From assembly GCF_004136635.1 (NCBI RefSeq), contig NZ_NOIU01000002.1:62001-126000 (forward strand): a stretch of DNA of 64,000 nucleotides. The letters are read 5' to 3'. The DNA comes from Rothia halotolerans (lineage in GTDB: Bacteria; Actinomycetota; Actinomycetes; Actinomycetales; Micrococcaceae). This document shows, piece by piece, positions 17,102 through 25,805 of this stretch (its first letter is position 1; every line of letters begins with the position of its first letter). The notes below the pieces were generated by a model. That model did not search any database. It was not told the DNA's origin and saw only the letters and a program-made list of their open reading frames with translations. Made by a program: the position numbers and the translations under genes.

Positions 17102-18035
17102 CGTGGTCGAGACGCGGGGCCTCACGGTCCGCCGCGGCCGCAGGACCGTGATCGACCGGCTCGACCTCGCGGTGCCCCGCGGGGCGGTCGTCGGCCTCCT
17201 CGGGCCCAGCGGCAGCGGGAAGACGACGCTCATGCGGGCGATCGTCGGCGTGCAGGTCGTCGCGGACGGGACGGTGACCGTGCTCGGCCGGCCCGCGGGG
17301 AGCGCGCCGCTGCGCGGCCGCGTCGGCTACATGACCCAGCAGGCCAGCATCTACGAGGACCTCAGCGTGCGGGCGAACCTGCGCTACTTCGCCCGCGTCC
17401 GGGGCGCGCCGGCTGCCGAGGTCGAGCACGTCCTCGAGCGCACCGACCTCACGGCCCAGGCGGACCAGCTCGCCCGCACGCTCTCGGGCGGCCAGGCCAA
17501 CCGGGTCTCGCTGGCGGCGGCCATGCTCGGCTCCCCGGACCTGCTCGTGCTCGACGAGCCCACCGTCGGCCTCGACCCCGTCCTGCGCGCCGACCTCTGG
17601 GACATCTTCCGCGGCCTCGCCGAGACCGGCACGACCCTGCTGGTCTCGAGCCACGTCATGGACGAGGCGACGCGCTGCGACCGCCTGCTGCTCATGCGTG
17701 AGGGCGAGGTCATCTCCGACCTCACGCCGGAGGAGCTGCTGGAGTCCACCGGCGCGCAGAGCGCCGAGGAGGCGTTCCTCAGCATCATCGAGGCCGACGC
17801 CGCCGACGCCGCCGACGCCGCCGACGCCGCCGACATCGGCGTGGGCACCGCCAGCACCACCGACGCTGTTGGCACCTCCGGCACAGACGCGCCTGCCGTG
17901 CGGGCGGCGGGGAGGCCGACGTCGCCGGAGGTGACCCCGCCCGGGTACCGCCCGCGCCATCGACGCGACGCCGTACCCCGCTCGCGCTCACAGGGCGGAC
18001 GGGACGGGGACGTCCAGGGGGAGGAGACGCCATGA
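17091..18035 (+). CDS. ABC transporter ATP-binding protein (exporter)
   Basis: A 314-residue ATPase with Walker A 'GPSGSGKTT', Q-loop 'MTQQASIYEDLS', signature 'LSGGQ', Walker B 'LLVLDEPTVGLDP' and H-loop 'SSHVMDE'; a DrrA/CcmA-like ABC-2 exporter subunit. After about residue 232 comes an odd tail of some 80 residues: an Ala-Asp run from a nine-base repeat (about 17791-17835), then Thr/Gly- and Arg-rich sequence. ATG 17091 (or 17094) lies at the predicted transcription start and inside the TetR-type operator. It overlaps the permease gene by ATGA. Confidence 0.9.
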   Translation: MMNNVVETRGLTVRRGRRTVIDRLDLAVPRGAVVGLLGPSGSGKTTLMRAIVGVQVVADGTVTVLGRPAGSAPLRGRVGYMTQQASIYEDLSVRANLRYFARVRGAPAAEVEHVLERTDLTAQADQLARTLSGGQANRVSLAAAMLGSPDLLVLDEPTVGLDPVLRADLWDIFRGLAETGTTLLVSSHVMDEATRCDRLLLMREGEVISDLTPEELLESTGAQSAEEAFLSIIEADAADAADAADAADIGVGTASTTDAVGTSGTDAPAVRAAGRPTSPEVTPPGYRPRHRRDAVPRSRSQGGRDGDVQGEETP

Positions 18036-18766
18036 CGCCGCGACGGACGCTGGCCACCGCCGGGCGCGTGCTGCTGCAGATCCGCAACGACCCGCGCACG
18101 ATCGTCCTGCTGCTGGTCGTGCCCAGCCTGCTCATCGGCCTCGTGGCCTGGATCTTCGACGAGACCGAGGTCTTCGCGAGCATCGGCCCGGCGATGCTCG
18201 CGCTGTTCCCCTTCATCGTGATGTTCCTCGTCACCAGTATCTCCACGCTGCGCGAGCGCCGCAGCGGCACCCTGGAGCGGCTGCTGTCGATGCCGATGGG
18301 GCGCGGCGACTTCATCCTCGGGTACACGCTCGCCTTCGGCCTGCTGGCCGTCGTCCAGACCTCGGTCGCCGTCGCCTACGCGACGCTGGTCTGCGGCCTC
18401 GAGATCGAGGGCTCCGTCGGCCTGCTCTTCGTCGTCGCCGTCGCCGACGCGCTGCTCGGCACCTCGCTGGGGCTGCTCGCCAGCGCCTTCGCCCGCACCG
18501 AGTTCCAGGTCGTGCAGTTCATGCCCGGGCTGGTGTTCCCGCAGATCCTGCTCGGCGGCATCTTCCTGCCCCGCGGGCAGCTCCCCGGCGTGCTCGAGGT
18601 GATCGGTGACTGGCTGCCCCTCTCGCACGCGATCGACGCGCTCACCGCGGTCGCGACCGGCGACGAGGATGCCGGGTACGTCTGGCTGCGGGTGTTCTTC
18701 ATCGCCTGCTGGGTCGTCGGCGCCGTGACCGTCGGCTCGCTGACGCTGCGCCGCCGGACGTCGTGA
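18032..18766 (+). CDS. ABC-2 type permease
   Basis: A 244-residue membrane protein with six hydrophobic segments, the cytoplasmic 'STLRERRSGTLERLLSMPM' coupling segment and the 'PQILLGGIFLPRGQLPGVLEVIGDWLPLSHAID' region characteristic of ABC2_membrane (DrrB-like) permeases. It pairs with the preceding ATPase through an ATGA overlap. Probably exports a toxic or hydrophobic compound that releases the TetR repressor; the substrate is unknown. Confidence 0.9.
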   Translation: MTPRRTLATAGRVLLQIRNDPRTIVLLLVVPSLLIGLVAWIFDETEVFASIGPAMLALFPFIVMFLVTSISTLRERRSGTLERLLSMPMGRGDFILGYTLAFGLLAVVQTSVAVAYATLVCGLEIEGSVGLLFVVAVADALLGTSLGLLASAFARTEFQVVQFMPGLVFPQILLGGIFLPRGQLPGVLEVIGDWLPLSHAIDALTAVATGDEDAGYVWLRVFFIACWVVGAVTVGSLTLRRRTS

Positions 18767-18844
18767 CCCGGCGGGGCCGCCACGGGCAGGGCCAGGGGTG
18801 GGCGCCTGCGGGCTGAGGACTGCGCGGCACGAGCCCCTCGGCAT

Positions 18845-18932
18845 CCGCGGGCACATGGCCGGCGCTCGGTACCCGCGGGCACGACGTCGGCGCGGCCGGC
18901 GCCCGCGGACAGGACGTCGGCGCCCGACGCCG
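18845..18932. repeat. Degenerate intergenic tandem repeat, about 29-bp period
   Basis: CCGCGG(G/A)CA(C/G) recurs at 18845, 18873 and 18903, each followed by a diverged (A)CGTCGGCGC-like stretch. It lies between the convergent ABC permease and PIG-L/methyltransferase genes. No clean terminator hairpin was identified beyond this repeat. Confidence 0.5.
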
Positions 18933-18938
18933 CGGATC

Positions 18939-20390
18939 TCACCCGCCCCGCGCCGGAGCCTCCCGCTCGCCGTCCGCGGTCCCGAGGAACTCGGCCTCCG
19001 CCACGCTGGGCCCGGGAGGGCCGAAGACCTCGATGAGGACGTCCTCGTCGCGGTAGGAGGCGTGCCGGATCCACCCCGGGGTCTCCGCGAGGGCCCGGTG
19101 CACCTGCTCCGCCGTCCGGTGGGCCTCCTCGATCGGGTGGCGCCAGTGCACGGCGATCAGGAACCCGTCCGGGGCCAGGGCCCCGCGCGTCCGTTCCCTG
19201 AAGGCGGCGAACTCGGCCTCCGAGAGGTAGTAGCCCAGCTCGCTGAGCACGACGAGGTCGAGGGGCCCCTCGGGCACCTCGCTCGCCGCCCCCTCCCGGA
19301 ACTCCACGTTCGCCGCCGGCACCCTCTGCCGGGCGGTCCGCACGGCGGAGGGCACGACGTCGCTCGCCAGCACCTCCTCGCAGCGCTCGGCGAGCCGGGC
19401 GGTCAGCCAGCCGGAGGAACACCCCGGCTCGTAGGCGCGGCGGAAGCGGCGCCGGGGCAGCATCGCCGTCGTGAGCTCGAACTTCCGCTGCTCGTACCAG
19501 CGTCCGTCCACCGCCCACGGATCCTCCGACTCCCGGTAGAGGGAGGCGAAGTCCATGGCCGCTGCGGGGAACAGGACGAAGCGCTCGCGCCACATCGTCT
19601 CGAGCGCGTGCTCGGTGATCACCGGGGCGCCCGCCGGGCGGTCGACGGCGCGGCCGAGCCCGGCGTCGAGCTGCGTGGAGAAGCGGCGCATCGCCTCCAC
19701 CCGGGCCTGGGCCATCGCGGGGTCCACGGGGATCGTGCGGGCGAGGTCCCACTCGACCGAGGGATCCTCGCCGGCCTTCGCGTGATGCCAGAGCCACACC
19801 GGCACGTGGACGAGGTCCAGGTCCCGGCGGGCTTCCGCGGCCCTGACGGCGGCGCGGCCGACGGCCTCGTGGTCGGGATGGCCGTCCCGGGGGTGGGTCG
19901 CCGCGAGCCAGGCCCCGCGGGGCAGGGGCTCCGCGGCGGCGAGGACGGCCCCGGCGATCTCCTCCTCGTGCCCGGCCAGCGAGCCGTCGGGCAGGTCCAG
20001 GGGGATGCGGCGGATGCCGGGCGCGCCCTCGGCGCGGAAGGTCGACTCGAGCACGGCGAGGGCCTCCTGGGACTCGCGGCGGCGCACGGCGGCCAGCTCG
20101 GCCGCCGCGATCTCCTCGGGAGGGTGGGAGCCCTCGCCCTCCGTCGCGGCGAGGACCACGACCGGCGCCCCGGCGCGCAGCGCCGTGACGATCAGCGGGG
20201 CGGCCCCGAGCACCTCGTCATCCGGGTGCGGCGCGAGGACGATCAGGGCGGGCAGGCTGCAGGGGGCCCACCGGCCCGTCAGAGGGTCCTCGCTCCCAAC
20301 CGGCCAGGGCGGGAGGGCGGCATCGAAGGCGCGCAGCTCGGCCGGGGTGCTGGCGGCGGCGGCGTCGCCGTGGAAGGCCGGCTCGCTCAT
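18939..20390 (-). CDS. Fused PIG-L deacetylase / NodS-like methyltransferase
   Basis: A 483-residue two-domain enzyme. Residues about 45-260 are a PIG-L zinc deacetylase ('VLAPHPDDEVLGA' and 'THPRDGHPDHEAVG' supply the ligands). Residues about 285-480 are a class I SAM methyltransferase resembling NodS: 'WYEQRKFELTTAMLPRRRF', motif I 'AYEPGCSSGWLTARLA', 'VLASDVVPSA' and 'DLVVLSELGYYLS'. NodS N-methylates the deacetylated glucosamine of Nod factors, so deacetylation followed by N-methylation in one chain is a natural reading, though unproven. ATG 20390 overlaps the acyl-CoA dehydrogenase stop (ATGA). Last gene of the operon. Confidence 0.85.
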   Translation of the reverse strand: MSEPAFHGDAAAASTPAELRAFDAALPPWPVGSEDPLTGRWAPCSLPALIVLAPHPDDEVLGAAPLIVTALRAGAPVVVLAATEGEGSHPPEEIAAAELAAVRRRESQEALAVLESTFRAEGAPGIRRIPLDLPDGSLAGHEEEIAGAVLAAAEPLPRGAWLAATHPRDGHPDHEAVGRAAVRAAEARRDLDLVHVPVWLWHHAKAGEDPSVEWDLARTIPVDPAMAQARVEAMRRFSTQLDAGLGRAVDRPAGAPVITEHALETMWRERFVLFPAAAMDFASLYRESEDPWAVDGRWYEQRKFELTTAMLPRRRFRRAYEPGCSSGWLTARLAERCEEVLASDVVPSAVRTARQRVPAANVEFREGAASEVPEGPLDLVVLSELGYYLSEAEFAAFRERTRGALAPDGFLIAVHWRHPIEEAHRTAEQVHRALAETPGWIRHASYRDEDVLIEVFGPPGPSVAEAEFLGTADGEREAPARGG

Positions 20391-21571
20391 GCCCGGCCCC
20401 CTTCCGGGTCCGCGGCGTCCCCGGGCTCCGGGCCGAGGCCGATCAGGGTGTCCCACGGGTCCGCCGCCGCTTCCCCCGGCTCGTCGGCCGAGGCGGTATG
20501 GGCCCCGGCCGAGGTCCGGGCGGCCTCGACCGATGCCCGGACGGAGCCCTCAGAGGGCACGCCCGCCTCGGAGGCGGCCTCGGCGAGGGCCGCCGCGACC
20601 GCCGCCTCGTCGCGCTCGGCGTGCGACTGCCGGACGTAGACGGAGAGGTCCACGGCCAGCCGGGCGTGCGCGGCGTCCTCGCTCAGCGGGCCGGGGCCCA
20701 GGGCCCGGCCGGAGCGGAGGGCCACCTCGTCGCAGAGCCGCTCGACCCGGGTGCGGACCAGCAGGGCGCGGGCGGCCGCGGCCGGCCCGGCCTCCTCCGG
20801 GTGCCGGTCCACGTGCTCGGCGCTCCGGAGCAGCAGCGACCACCCCGCGGCCAGCTCGCCCGCCGCCGCCCCCGCGTGGGAGCGCAGCAGCTCGGGGGCG
20901 CCGGGGCGCAGGGCGCGGTCCAGGAGGGGACCGGCCAGGGCGCGGGCCCCGCCGAACCAGCACGCGGCCACGCCGATGCCGCCGTGCCAGAAGCCCGGGC
21001 GGTCCAGGTAGTCCGCGTGGGAGCCGAGGCGCCGGGCGGGGACGTCGTCGAAGGCGACCTGCCCCGAGTCGCTCTCCGCCATCCCCACCGCGTTCCAGGT
21101 GCCCGGCACGGGCGCGACGCCGGGGTGCGATAGGTCGACGGCGAACAGGCCGGTGCCGGCGTCGCCGCCCTCCGGCCCGGTGCCGTCCCCGGTTCCCTCC
21201 TCCGGCCCGGCCTCCCGGGCGGTCACCAGCGCGTGGGTGGAGCCGGAGGCGCCCGAGCACCACGGCTTGACGCCGCGCAGCGTCCACCCGCCGCCGGATG
21301 CGGCCGGGATGGCGCGCAGCACCGGGCTCGGCGGCTCGGCGGCCCACACGCCCCACCGGCTGCCCGGCTCCACCAGGTCCGGCAGGCCGAGGTCGGCGGA
21401 GATGGCCGCGGCGTCGGCGTGCGCCTCGGCCAGGCGGGCGGCCACCAGGTCCCGGCGGGCCCACCCGGCCAGCGTCCGCCATCGCCGGAGGGTCCGCCCC
21501 CGTCCCGGCAGCGGGAGCCGGCGGGCGGCCGCGAAGAGGCCCGCGGCGTCGGGGGTGATGGGAGGGGTCAT
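20387..21571 (-). CDS. Acyl-CoA dehydrogenase-like flavoprotein
   Basis: A 394-residue acyl-CoA dehydrogenase-superfamily protein: 'WGVWAAEPPSPVLRA' and 'GWTLRGVKPWCSGASGSTHALVTA' correspond to the FAD-binding middle domain, and the helical C-terminal domain follows ('FWHGGIGVAACWFGGARALAGPLL'). I could not place a clear catalytic glutamate. The last 60 residues are Ala/Glu-rich and variable. Four-base overlaps on both sides tie it to the GT2 and PIG-L/NodS-like genes. The substrate may be an acyl chain or an amino-sugar intermediate rather than a beta-oxidation acyl-CoA. Confidence 0.8.
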   Translation of the reverse strand: MTPPITPDAAGLFAAARRLPLPGRGRTLRRWRTLAGWARRDLVAARLAEAHADAAAISADLGLPDLVEPGSRWGVWAAEPPSPVLRAIPAASGGGWTLRGVKPWCSGASGSTHALVTAREAGPEEGTGDGTGPEGGDAGTGLFAVDLSHPGVAPVPGTWNAVGMAESDSGQVAFDDVPARRLGSHADYLDRPGFWHGGIGVAACWFGGARALAGPLLDRALRPGAPELLRSHAGAAAGELAAGWSLLLRSAEHVDRHPEEAGPAAAARALLVRTRVERLCDEVALRSGRALGPGPLSEDAAHARLAVDLSVYVRQSHAERDEAAVAAALAEAASEAGVPSEGSVRASVEAARTSAGAHTASADEPGEAAADPWDTLIGLGPEPGDAADPEGGRA

Positions 21572-22317
21572 GGGATCTCCTTCAGGAAGTGGGCGAAGCC
21601 CCCGGGAGCGCGGCCCGTCAGCCGTCCCGAGGTCACCACGGTCAGGGTGGGCGGGCGGACCACGCGCATCCCGGCGGCCGTGGCCCGGAGGTACAGGTCG
21701 ACGTCCTCGTCACGCGGGAGCGGGCGGAAGCCGCCCAGGGTCAGGTAGGCGCGCGCCGTCATCGAGAGGTTCGCGCCGTGGACGTGCTCGTGGAAGCCGC
21801 GGTGCACGCCGAGGGCGTAGTCGGTGCGCCACCGCGTGCGGCGGGGCTCCGCCAGCGAGGCCCGCCCGACGCCGACGGTCCCCAGCACCATGTCCGCGCC
21901 CTGCGCCCGGTGGCTCAGCTGCCGGGCGAACCAGGTGGGCGGGACGAGGGTGTCGGCGTCGGTGGTGGCCAGCCAGAGCCGCTCGGGGGAACGGTGGCCG
22001 GCCAGGGCGAGCTCGAATCCCGCCCGTCGGGCCGCCCCCACGCTGCGCGCCCCGATCTCGAGGACCTCGGCGTCCCGGCTGCGGGCGATCTCGGCGGTCC
22101 GGTCCCCGCAGGCGTCCGCCACCACGATCAGGCGCAGCGGGGTGCGCGCGACGCGGGCGGCACGGCGCAGCGCGTCGACGGCGGCGCCGATGCTCGGAGC
22201 CTCGTCGTGGGCGGGGACCACCGCTGCGATCTCACACCCGCGGTCTCGCCGCCGGGCGGATGTGGTGGCATTGATGGGGTCTCTCCCTCGGGCTGGTGCG
22301 TCCTCCCATCGTCCCAC
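21568..22317 (-). CDS. Family 2 glycosyltransferase
   Basis: A 249-residue GT-A fold enzyme: 'AAVVPAHDEAPSIGAAVDAL' (UDP-sugar binding), the DxD-type 'TTDADTLVPPTWF', and 'GGFRPLPRDEDVDLYLRA' (acceptor/base region). No transmembrane anchor is evident, so it probably acts in the cytosol. The start is uncertain: GTG 22317 opens the frame but lacks a good ribosome site, while the best ribosome site precedes an ATG at about 22272 that is out of frame. First biosynthetic gene after tetR (22-base gap); the stop overlaps the acyl-CoA dehydrogenase start. Confidence 0.8.
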   Translation of the reverse strand: MGRWEDAPARGRDPINATTSARRRDRGCEIAAVVPAHDEAPSIGAAVDALRRAARVARTPLRLIVVADACGDRTAEIARSRDAEVLEIGARSVGAARRAGFELALAGHRSPERLWLATTDADTLVPPTWFARQLSHRAQGADMVLGTVGVGRASLAEPRRTRWRTDYALGVHRGFHEHVHGANLSMTARAYLTLGGFRPLPRDEDVDLYLRATAAGMRVVRPPTLTVVTSGRLTGRAPGGFAHFLKEIP

Positions 22318-22339
22318 AGGGGAGAGGGAGCGCCCAGGG

Positions 22340-22951
22340 CTAGCAGAGCGGATGTTCGCCCTCGGCGCCGGCGCCGAGGAGCTCGCAGACGGCCTGGACG
22401 GTGCTCCTGGCGAGGGCGTCGTCCACGGGCGAGTCGAGGGGCAGCATCAGCCGGGCGAGGACCGGGCCCATCAGCAGGTCGCGGACCGTCTCCACGGGGA
22501 CGGCCCCGGCCTCGATCTCGTCCCGCTCGGCGGCGGCCTCCAGGATGGCCTCGAGGCGCGTGCGGCGGGGCACGGTGAAGTACTCGGCGAACAGCTCGCG
22601 GACGGCCGGGTCGAGCCGGAGGGGCTCCATGAGGCCGGCCAGGTTGTGGCGGAACAGCGGCGAGGACAGGGCGGTGATCTCGTCCCGCTGGAAGCGCAGG
22701 AGGTCCCCGCGCAGCGAGCCCGTGGTCTGGTAGGCCGGGCGGGTGTAGTGGCTGTTGAGCACGTCGAGGACCAGGTGGGCGAGGTTCGCGTAGCGGCGGT
22801 AGAAGGTCGGCCGGGTGGTGCCGATCTCGGTGACCAGCCGGTCCACCGACAAGTGCGAGTAGCCCTCGTCGGCCATGATGCGCTCGGCGGCCTGCATCAG
22901 TGCCTCGCTGATGCCGGATTGGAAGGGCCGCCCTACTTTTCTGCTGGTCAC
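22340..22951 (-). CDS. TetR/AcrR family regulator of the GT2 operon
   Basis: A 203-residue regulator starting 'VTSRKVGRPFQSGISEALMQAAERIMADEGYSHLSV', with the HTH recognition segment 'LVTEIGTTRPTFYRRYANLAHLV'. GTG 22951 is chosen because the family homology begins there and TACTGT lies six bases upstream (leaderless pattern); a longer frame to 23125 has non-coding character. It heads a four-gene minus-strand operon with GT2, acyl-CoA dehydrogenase and the PIG-L/NodS-like fusion, and is divergent from an MFS gene 286 bases away. Inverted repeats in that gap (GACATGTC near 23020; AGCAGCTGCT 23039-23048) are possible operators. Confidence 0.8.
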   Translation of the reverse strand: MTSRKVGRPFQSGISEALMQAAERIMADEGYSHLSVDRLVTEIGTTRPTFYRRYANLAHLVLDVLNSHYTRPAYQTTGSLRGDLLRFQRDEITALSSPLFRHNLAGLMEPLRLDPAVRELFAEYFTVPRRTRLEAILEAAAERDEIEAGAVPVETVRDLLMGPVLARLMLPLDSPVDDALARSTVQAVCELLGAGAEGEHPLC

Positions 22952-23237
22952 ACCGTCACAGTAGCAATCGGGGCAGGGTGGTGGACTCGTCGAACCGCTC
23001 CTGACAGCATCATGACAAGACATGTCGGCCTCTCGGACAGCAGCTGCTCGTTGGGCGCCGCGTACGGCATGGTCCACCGGACGGTCACCGGGGGCGCGAC
23101 GGCTCGCCGAGCACCATCGCGTCATCCGGCGAGGAGCGCCCGGACGTCATCCGCACCATGGCACGCGGCCGCGGGAGCCGATGCGGCGGCCTCTGCCGGG
23201 CCCGTGCCCAGAGACCCCGACAGGAGCGCAGGTTCCC

Positions 23238-24632
23238 ATGACACAGCGAGCCTCCTCACCCTGCCCCGGCGACGCCCCCCGCCCCGAGGACGCCGACGTC
23301 GCCCCCTCGCGGAGGACGGTGCGCCAGGCGGTCGCCGCCTCTGCGATCGGCAACGGCACCGAATGGTTCGACTACGGCATCTTCGCCGTCTCGATCACCT
23401 ACATCACCCACCACTTCTTCCCGGGCGACGCCGCGACGGGCACGCTCCTCTCCCTGGCCACGTTCGCCTTCTCCTTCGTCATGAGACCCCTGGGCGGGCT
23501 CTTCTGGGGGCCCCTCGGCGACCGGATCGGCCGCAAGCGGGTGCTGGCGATGACCATCCTCCTGATGGCCGGCGCGACGTTCCTGATCGGGTTGCTGCCC
23601 ACCGCGGGGAGCATCGGGGCGGCGGCGCCGGTGGCCCTGATCGTCCTCAGGGCCGTGCAGGGCTTCTCCTCCGGCGGCGAGTACGGCGGGGCCGCCACGT
23701 TCATGGCCGAGTACGCCCCGGACCGGCGTCGCGGCTTCTACGGGAGCTTCCTTGAGTTCGGGACGCTCGCCGGCTACGCCTTCGGCTCCCTCATCGTCCT
23801 GACGGGCGAGATCGTCCTGGGCGGCGAGGCGATGATGGAGTGGGGATGGCGCATCCCCTTCCTCGTGGCGGGACCGCTCGGCGTCGTCGGGCTCTATCTG
23901 CGCTCCAGGCTCTCGGACTCCCCGGTCTTCGAGGAGCTCGAGGGCCGGCAGGAGCGGCAGGGCGCGCTGGCGGGCCTGAAGGTCCTCTTCCGCGACCACT
24001 GGCGCCGGATGCTCGTCATGACGGGGCTCGTGATCTCCGTGAACGTCGTCAACTACACCCTCATCAGCTACATGCCCACCTACCTGGAGGGGCAGGTCGG
24101 CATGGCGAACAGGACGGCCCTGACCGTGATGTTCCTGGCCCAGCTCATGATGATGCTGCTGATGCCGCTGGGCGGGGCCCTGTCCGACCGGCTGGGGCGC
24201 AAGCCGCTCTGGTACGCCTCGCTCGTCGGCCTCATCGTCTTCTCCGTGCCCATGTACCTGCTGATGGACCAGGGGTTCTGGCTCGCCCTGCTGGGCTTCG
24301 CGGTGCTGGGCCTGCTCTTCATCCCGCAGCTGAGCACCATCTCCGCGACCTTCCCCGCCATGTTCCCGGCACCGGTCCGGTACGCTGGGTTCGCCATCAC
24401 CTACAACGTGGCGACCTCGGTCTTCGGGGGCACCGCGCCCCTGCTGAACGAATGGCTGGTCGGTGAGACGGGCAACGCCCTCGTCCCCGCCTTCTTCATG
24501 GTCGCGGCCTCCGTGCTGGGGCTCGTGGCGACCCTGTTCATGAAGGAGACCGCCGGCGCCTCCCTGCGCGGCACGGGCGTTCCCGAGACGGGCGTCCAGC
24601 CGATCCTCCCCGAAGGGACGAAGACACCATGA
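23238..24632 (+). CDS. MFS transporter, metabolite:H+ symporter (ProP/ShiA-like)
   Basis: A 464-residue MHS-family carrier: 'ASAIGNGTEWFDYGIFA' in TM1 is the hallmark, with 'DRIGRKRVLAMTILLMAG', 'GFSSGGEYGGAATFMAEYAP' (MHS signature) and 'DRLGRKPLWYASL'. Members import organic acids, betaine/proline or shikimate-like solutes with protons. ATG 23238 has 'caggagcgcagg' upstream. Translation is coupled by an ATGA overlap to a PLP-dependent lyase, implying that the carrier brings in the lyase's hydroxy-amino acid or dicarboxylate-type substrate. Two GTCATCCG copies lie upstream (23121 and 23146). Confidence 0.85.
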   Translation: MTQRASSPCPGDAPRPEDADVAPSRRTVRQAVAASAIGNGTEWFDYGIFAVSITYITHHFFPGDAATGTLLSLATFAFSFVMRPLGGLFWGPLGDRIGRKRVLAMTILLMAGATFLIGLLPTAGSIGAAAPVALIVLRAVQGFSSGGEYGGAATFMAEYAPDRRRGFYGSFLEFGTLAGYAFGSLIVLTGEIVLGGEAMMEWGWRIPFLVAGPLGVVGLYLRSRLSDSPVFEELEGRQERQGALAGLKVLFRDHWRRMLVMTGLVISVNVVNYTLISYMPTYLEGQVGMANRTALTVMFLAQLMMMLLMPLGGALSDRLGRKPLWYASLVGLIVFSVPMYLLMDQGFWLALLGFAVLGLLFIPQLSTISATFPAMFPAPVRYAGFAITYNVATSVFGGTAPLLNEWLVGETGNALVPAFFMVAASVLGLVATLFMKETAGASLRGTGVPETGVQPILPEGTKTP

Positions 24633-25750
24633 ACCACACCCCGGGCCCGGCCCTCGAGGGCCCCGAGACGCCCGCCGTCGTCGTCGACCTCGAGGTCCTG
24701 CGGCGCAACGTCCGCCGGATGGCCGACGCCGCCGCCTCGGCCGGCCTGGCCCTGCGCCCGCACGCCAAGACCCACAAGATCCCCGAGATCGGCCGCCTGC
24801 AGGTCGAGGCCGGCGCGGCCGGGCTGACGGTGGCCACCGTGGGGGAGGCGGAGGTCTTCGCCGAGCACGGGATCGAGGTGCTGTTCATCGCCTACCCGCT
24901 GTGGGTGACGGAGCGGATGGCGCGGCGGCTCCTCGACCTCGCCGGACGGGTGCGCCTGAGCTTCGGCGTCGACTCGGCGGAGGGGGCCGCCCATGCCGCC
25001 CGCCGCCTGGCCGCCGCGTCCGGCGGGGCAGGCGGAGCCCTGCCCGAGGTGCTGGTGGAGGTGGACAGCGGCCACCATCGCAGCGGCGTCGCCCCCGGGC
25101 ACGCGCTCGCCGTGGCCGAGGCGGCGCGGGCCGGCGGGCTGGAGGTCGCCGGGGTCTTCACCTTCCCGGGGCACAGCTACGGGCCCGGCGCCGCGGCAGG
25201 CGCCGCGCACAGCGAGCACGAGGCCCTCACCGAGGCCGCCTCCCTCCTCGAGGAGGCCGGCTTCGAGGTCAGGCGGCGCAGCGGCGGCTCGACGCCGAGC
25301 GCCCTGCTCACCGAGCCCGGCGGCGCCACGGAGATCCGGCCGGGCGTCTACGTCTTCGGCGACGCGCAGCAGCTCGAGCTGGGGCGCTGCGCCGCGGAGG
25401 ACGTCGCGCTGACGGTGTGGTCCACGGTGGTGAGCCGGCACGAGAGCCCGGAGGGCCCGCGCCGGACGGTGCTGGACGCCGGGAGCAAGGTGCTGGGCGG
25501 GGACCGGCCGGGGTGGGCGAGCGGCTACGGGCGCCTCGCCGACCACCCGGAGGCCCGGATCGAGGCCCTGTCCGAGCACCACGCCACCGTCGTCTGGCCG
25601 GAGGACCGGGAGCTGCCGCCGCTGGGCTCGCGGCTGCGGGTGATCCCCAACCACGTCTGCCTCGTGCCCAACCTGGTGGACGAGGTGCTCGTGGACGACG
25701 GCGCCTCGCTGCGGGCCTGGCGGGTGGCCGCCCGGGGCCGCAACAGCTGA
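24629..25750 (+). CDS. D-threonine aldolase / D-serine dehydratase-like PLP enzyme
   Basis: A 373-residue fold-type III enzyme: an alanine racemase-like barrel with the PLP lysine in 'ALRPHAKTHKIPEI' (about residue 49), and a C-terminal metal-binding domain ('LSEHHATVVW' and 'LRVIPNHVCLVPNLV', where His and Cys normally hold Mn or Zn). The family comprises D-threonine aldolase, D-serine dehydratase (DSD1) and 3-hydroxyaspartate aldolase. The two-gene operon with an MHS carrier suggests catabolism of an imported D- or beta-hydroxy-amino acid; the exact substrate cannot be read from sequence. Confidence 0.85.
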   Translation: MNHTPGPALEGPETPAVVVDLEVLRRNVRRMADAAASAGLALRPHAKTHKIPEIGRLQVEAGAAGLTVATVGEAEVFAEHGIEVLFIAYPLWVTERMARRLLDLAGRVRLSFGVDSAEGAAHAARRLAAASGGAGGALPEVLVEVDSGHHRSGVAPGHALAVAEAARAGGLEVAGVFTFPGHSYGPGAAAGAAHSEHEALTEAASLLEEAGFEVRRRSGGSTPSALLTEPGGATEIRPGVYVFGDAQQLELGRCAAEDVALTVWSTVVSRHESPEGPRRTVLDAGSKVLGGDRPGWASGYGRLADHPEARIEALSEHHATVVWPEDRELPPLGSRLRVIPNHVCLVPNLVDEVLVDDGASLRAWRVAARGRNS

Positions 25751-25805
25751 GCCGGTGCCGGGGCGGCGTCGTGACGGTCCTGGAGCCCGCGGAGGGCGGG
25801 CCGGC

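Noticed and set aside
22262-22317. Frameshift at the start of the GT2 gene
   Set aside because: A good ribosome site precedes an out-of-frame ATG near 22272, but the GTG frame is open and intact, so a weak GTG start is as likely; too little evidence to call it broken.
23121-23153. Paired GTCATCCG as a proven regulator site
   Set aside because: Only two short copies 25 bp apart; kept as a side remark because the motif may arise by chance in this composition.
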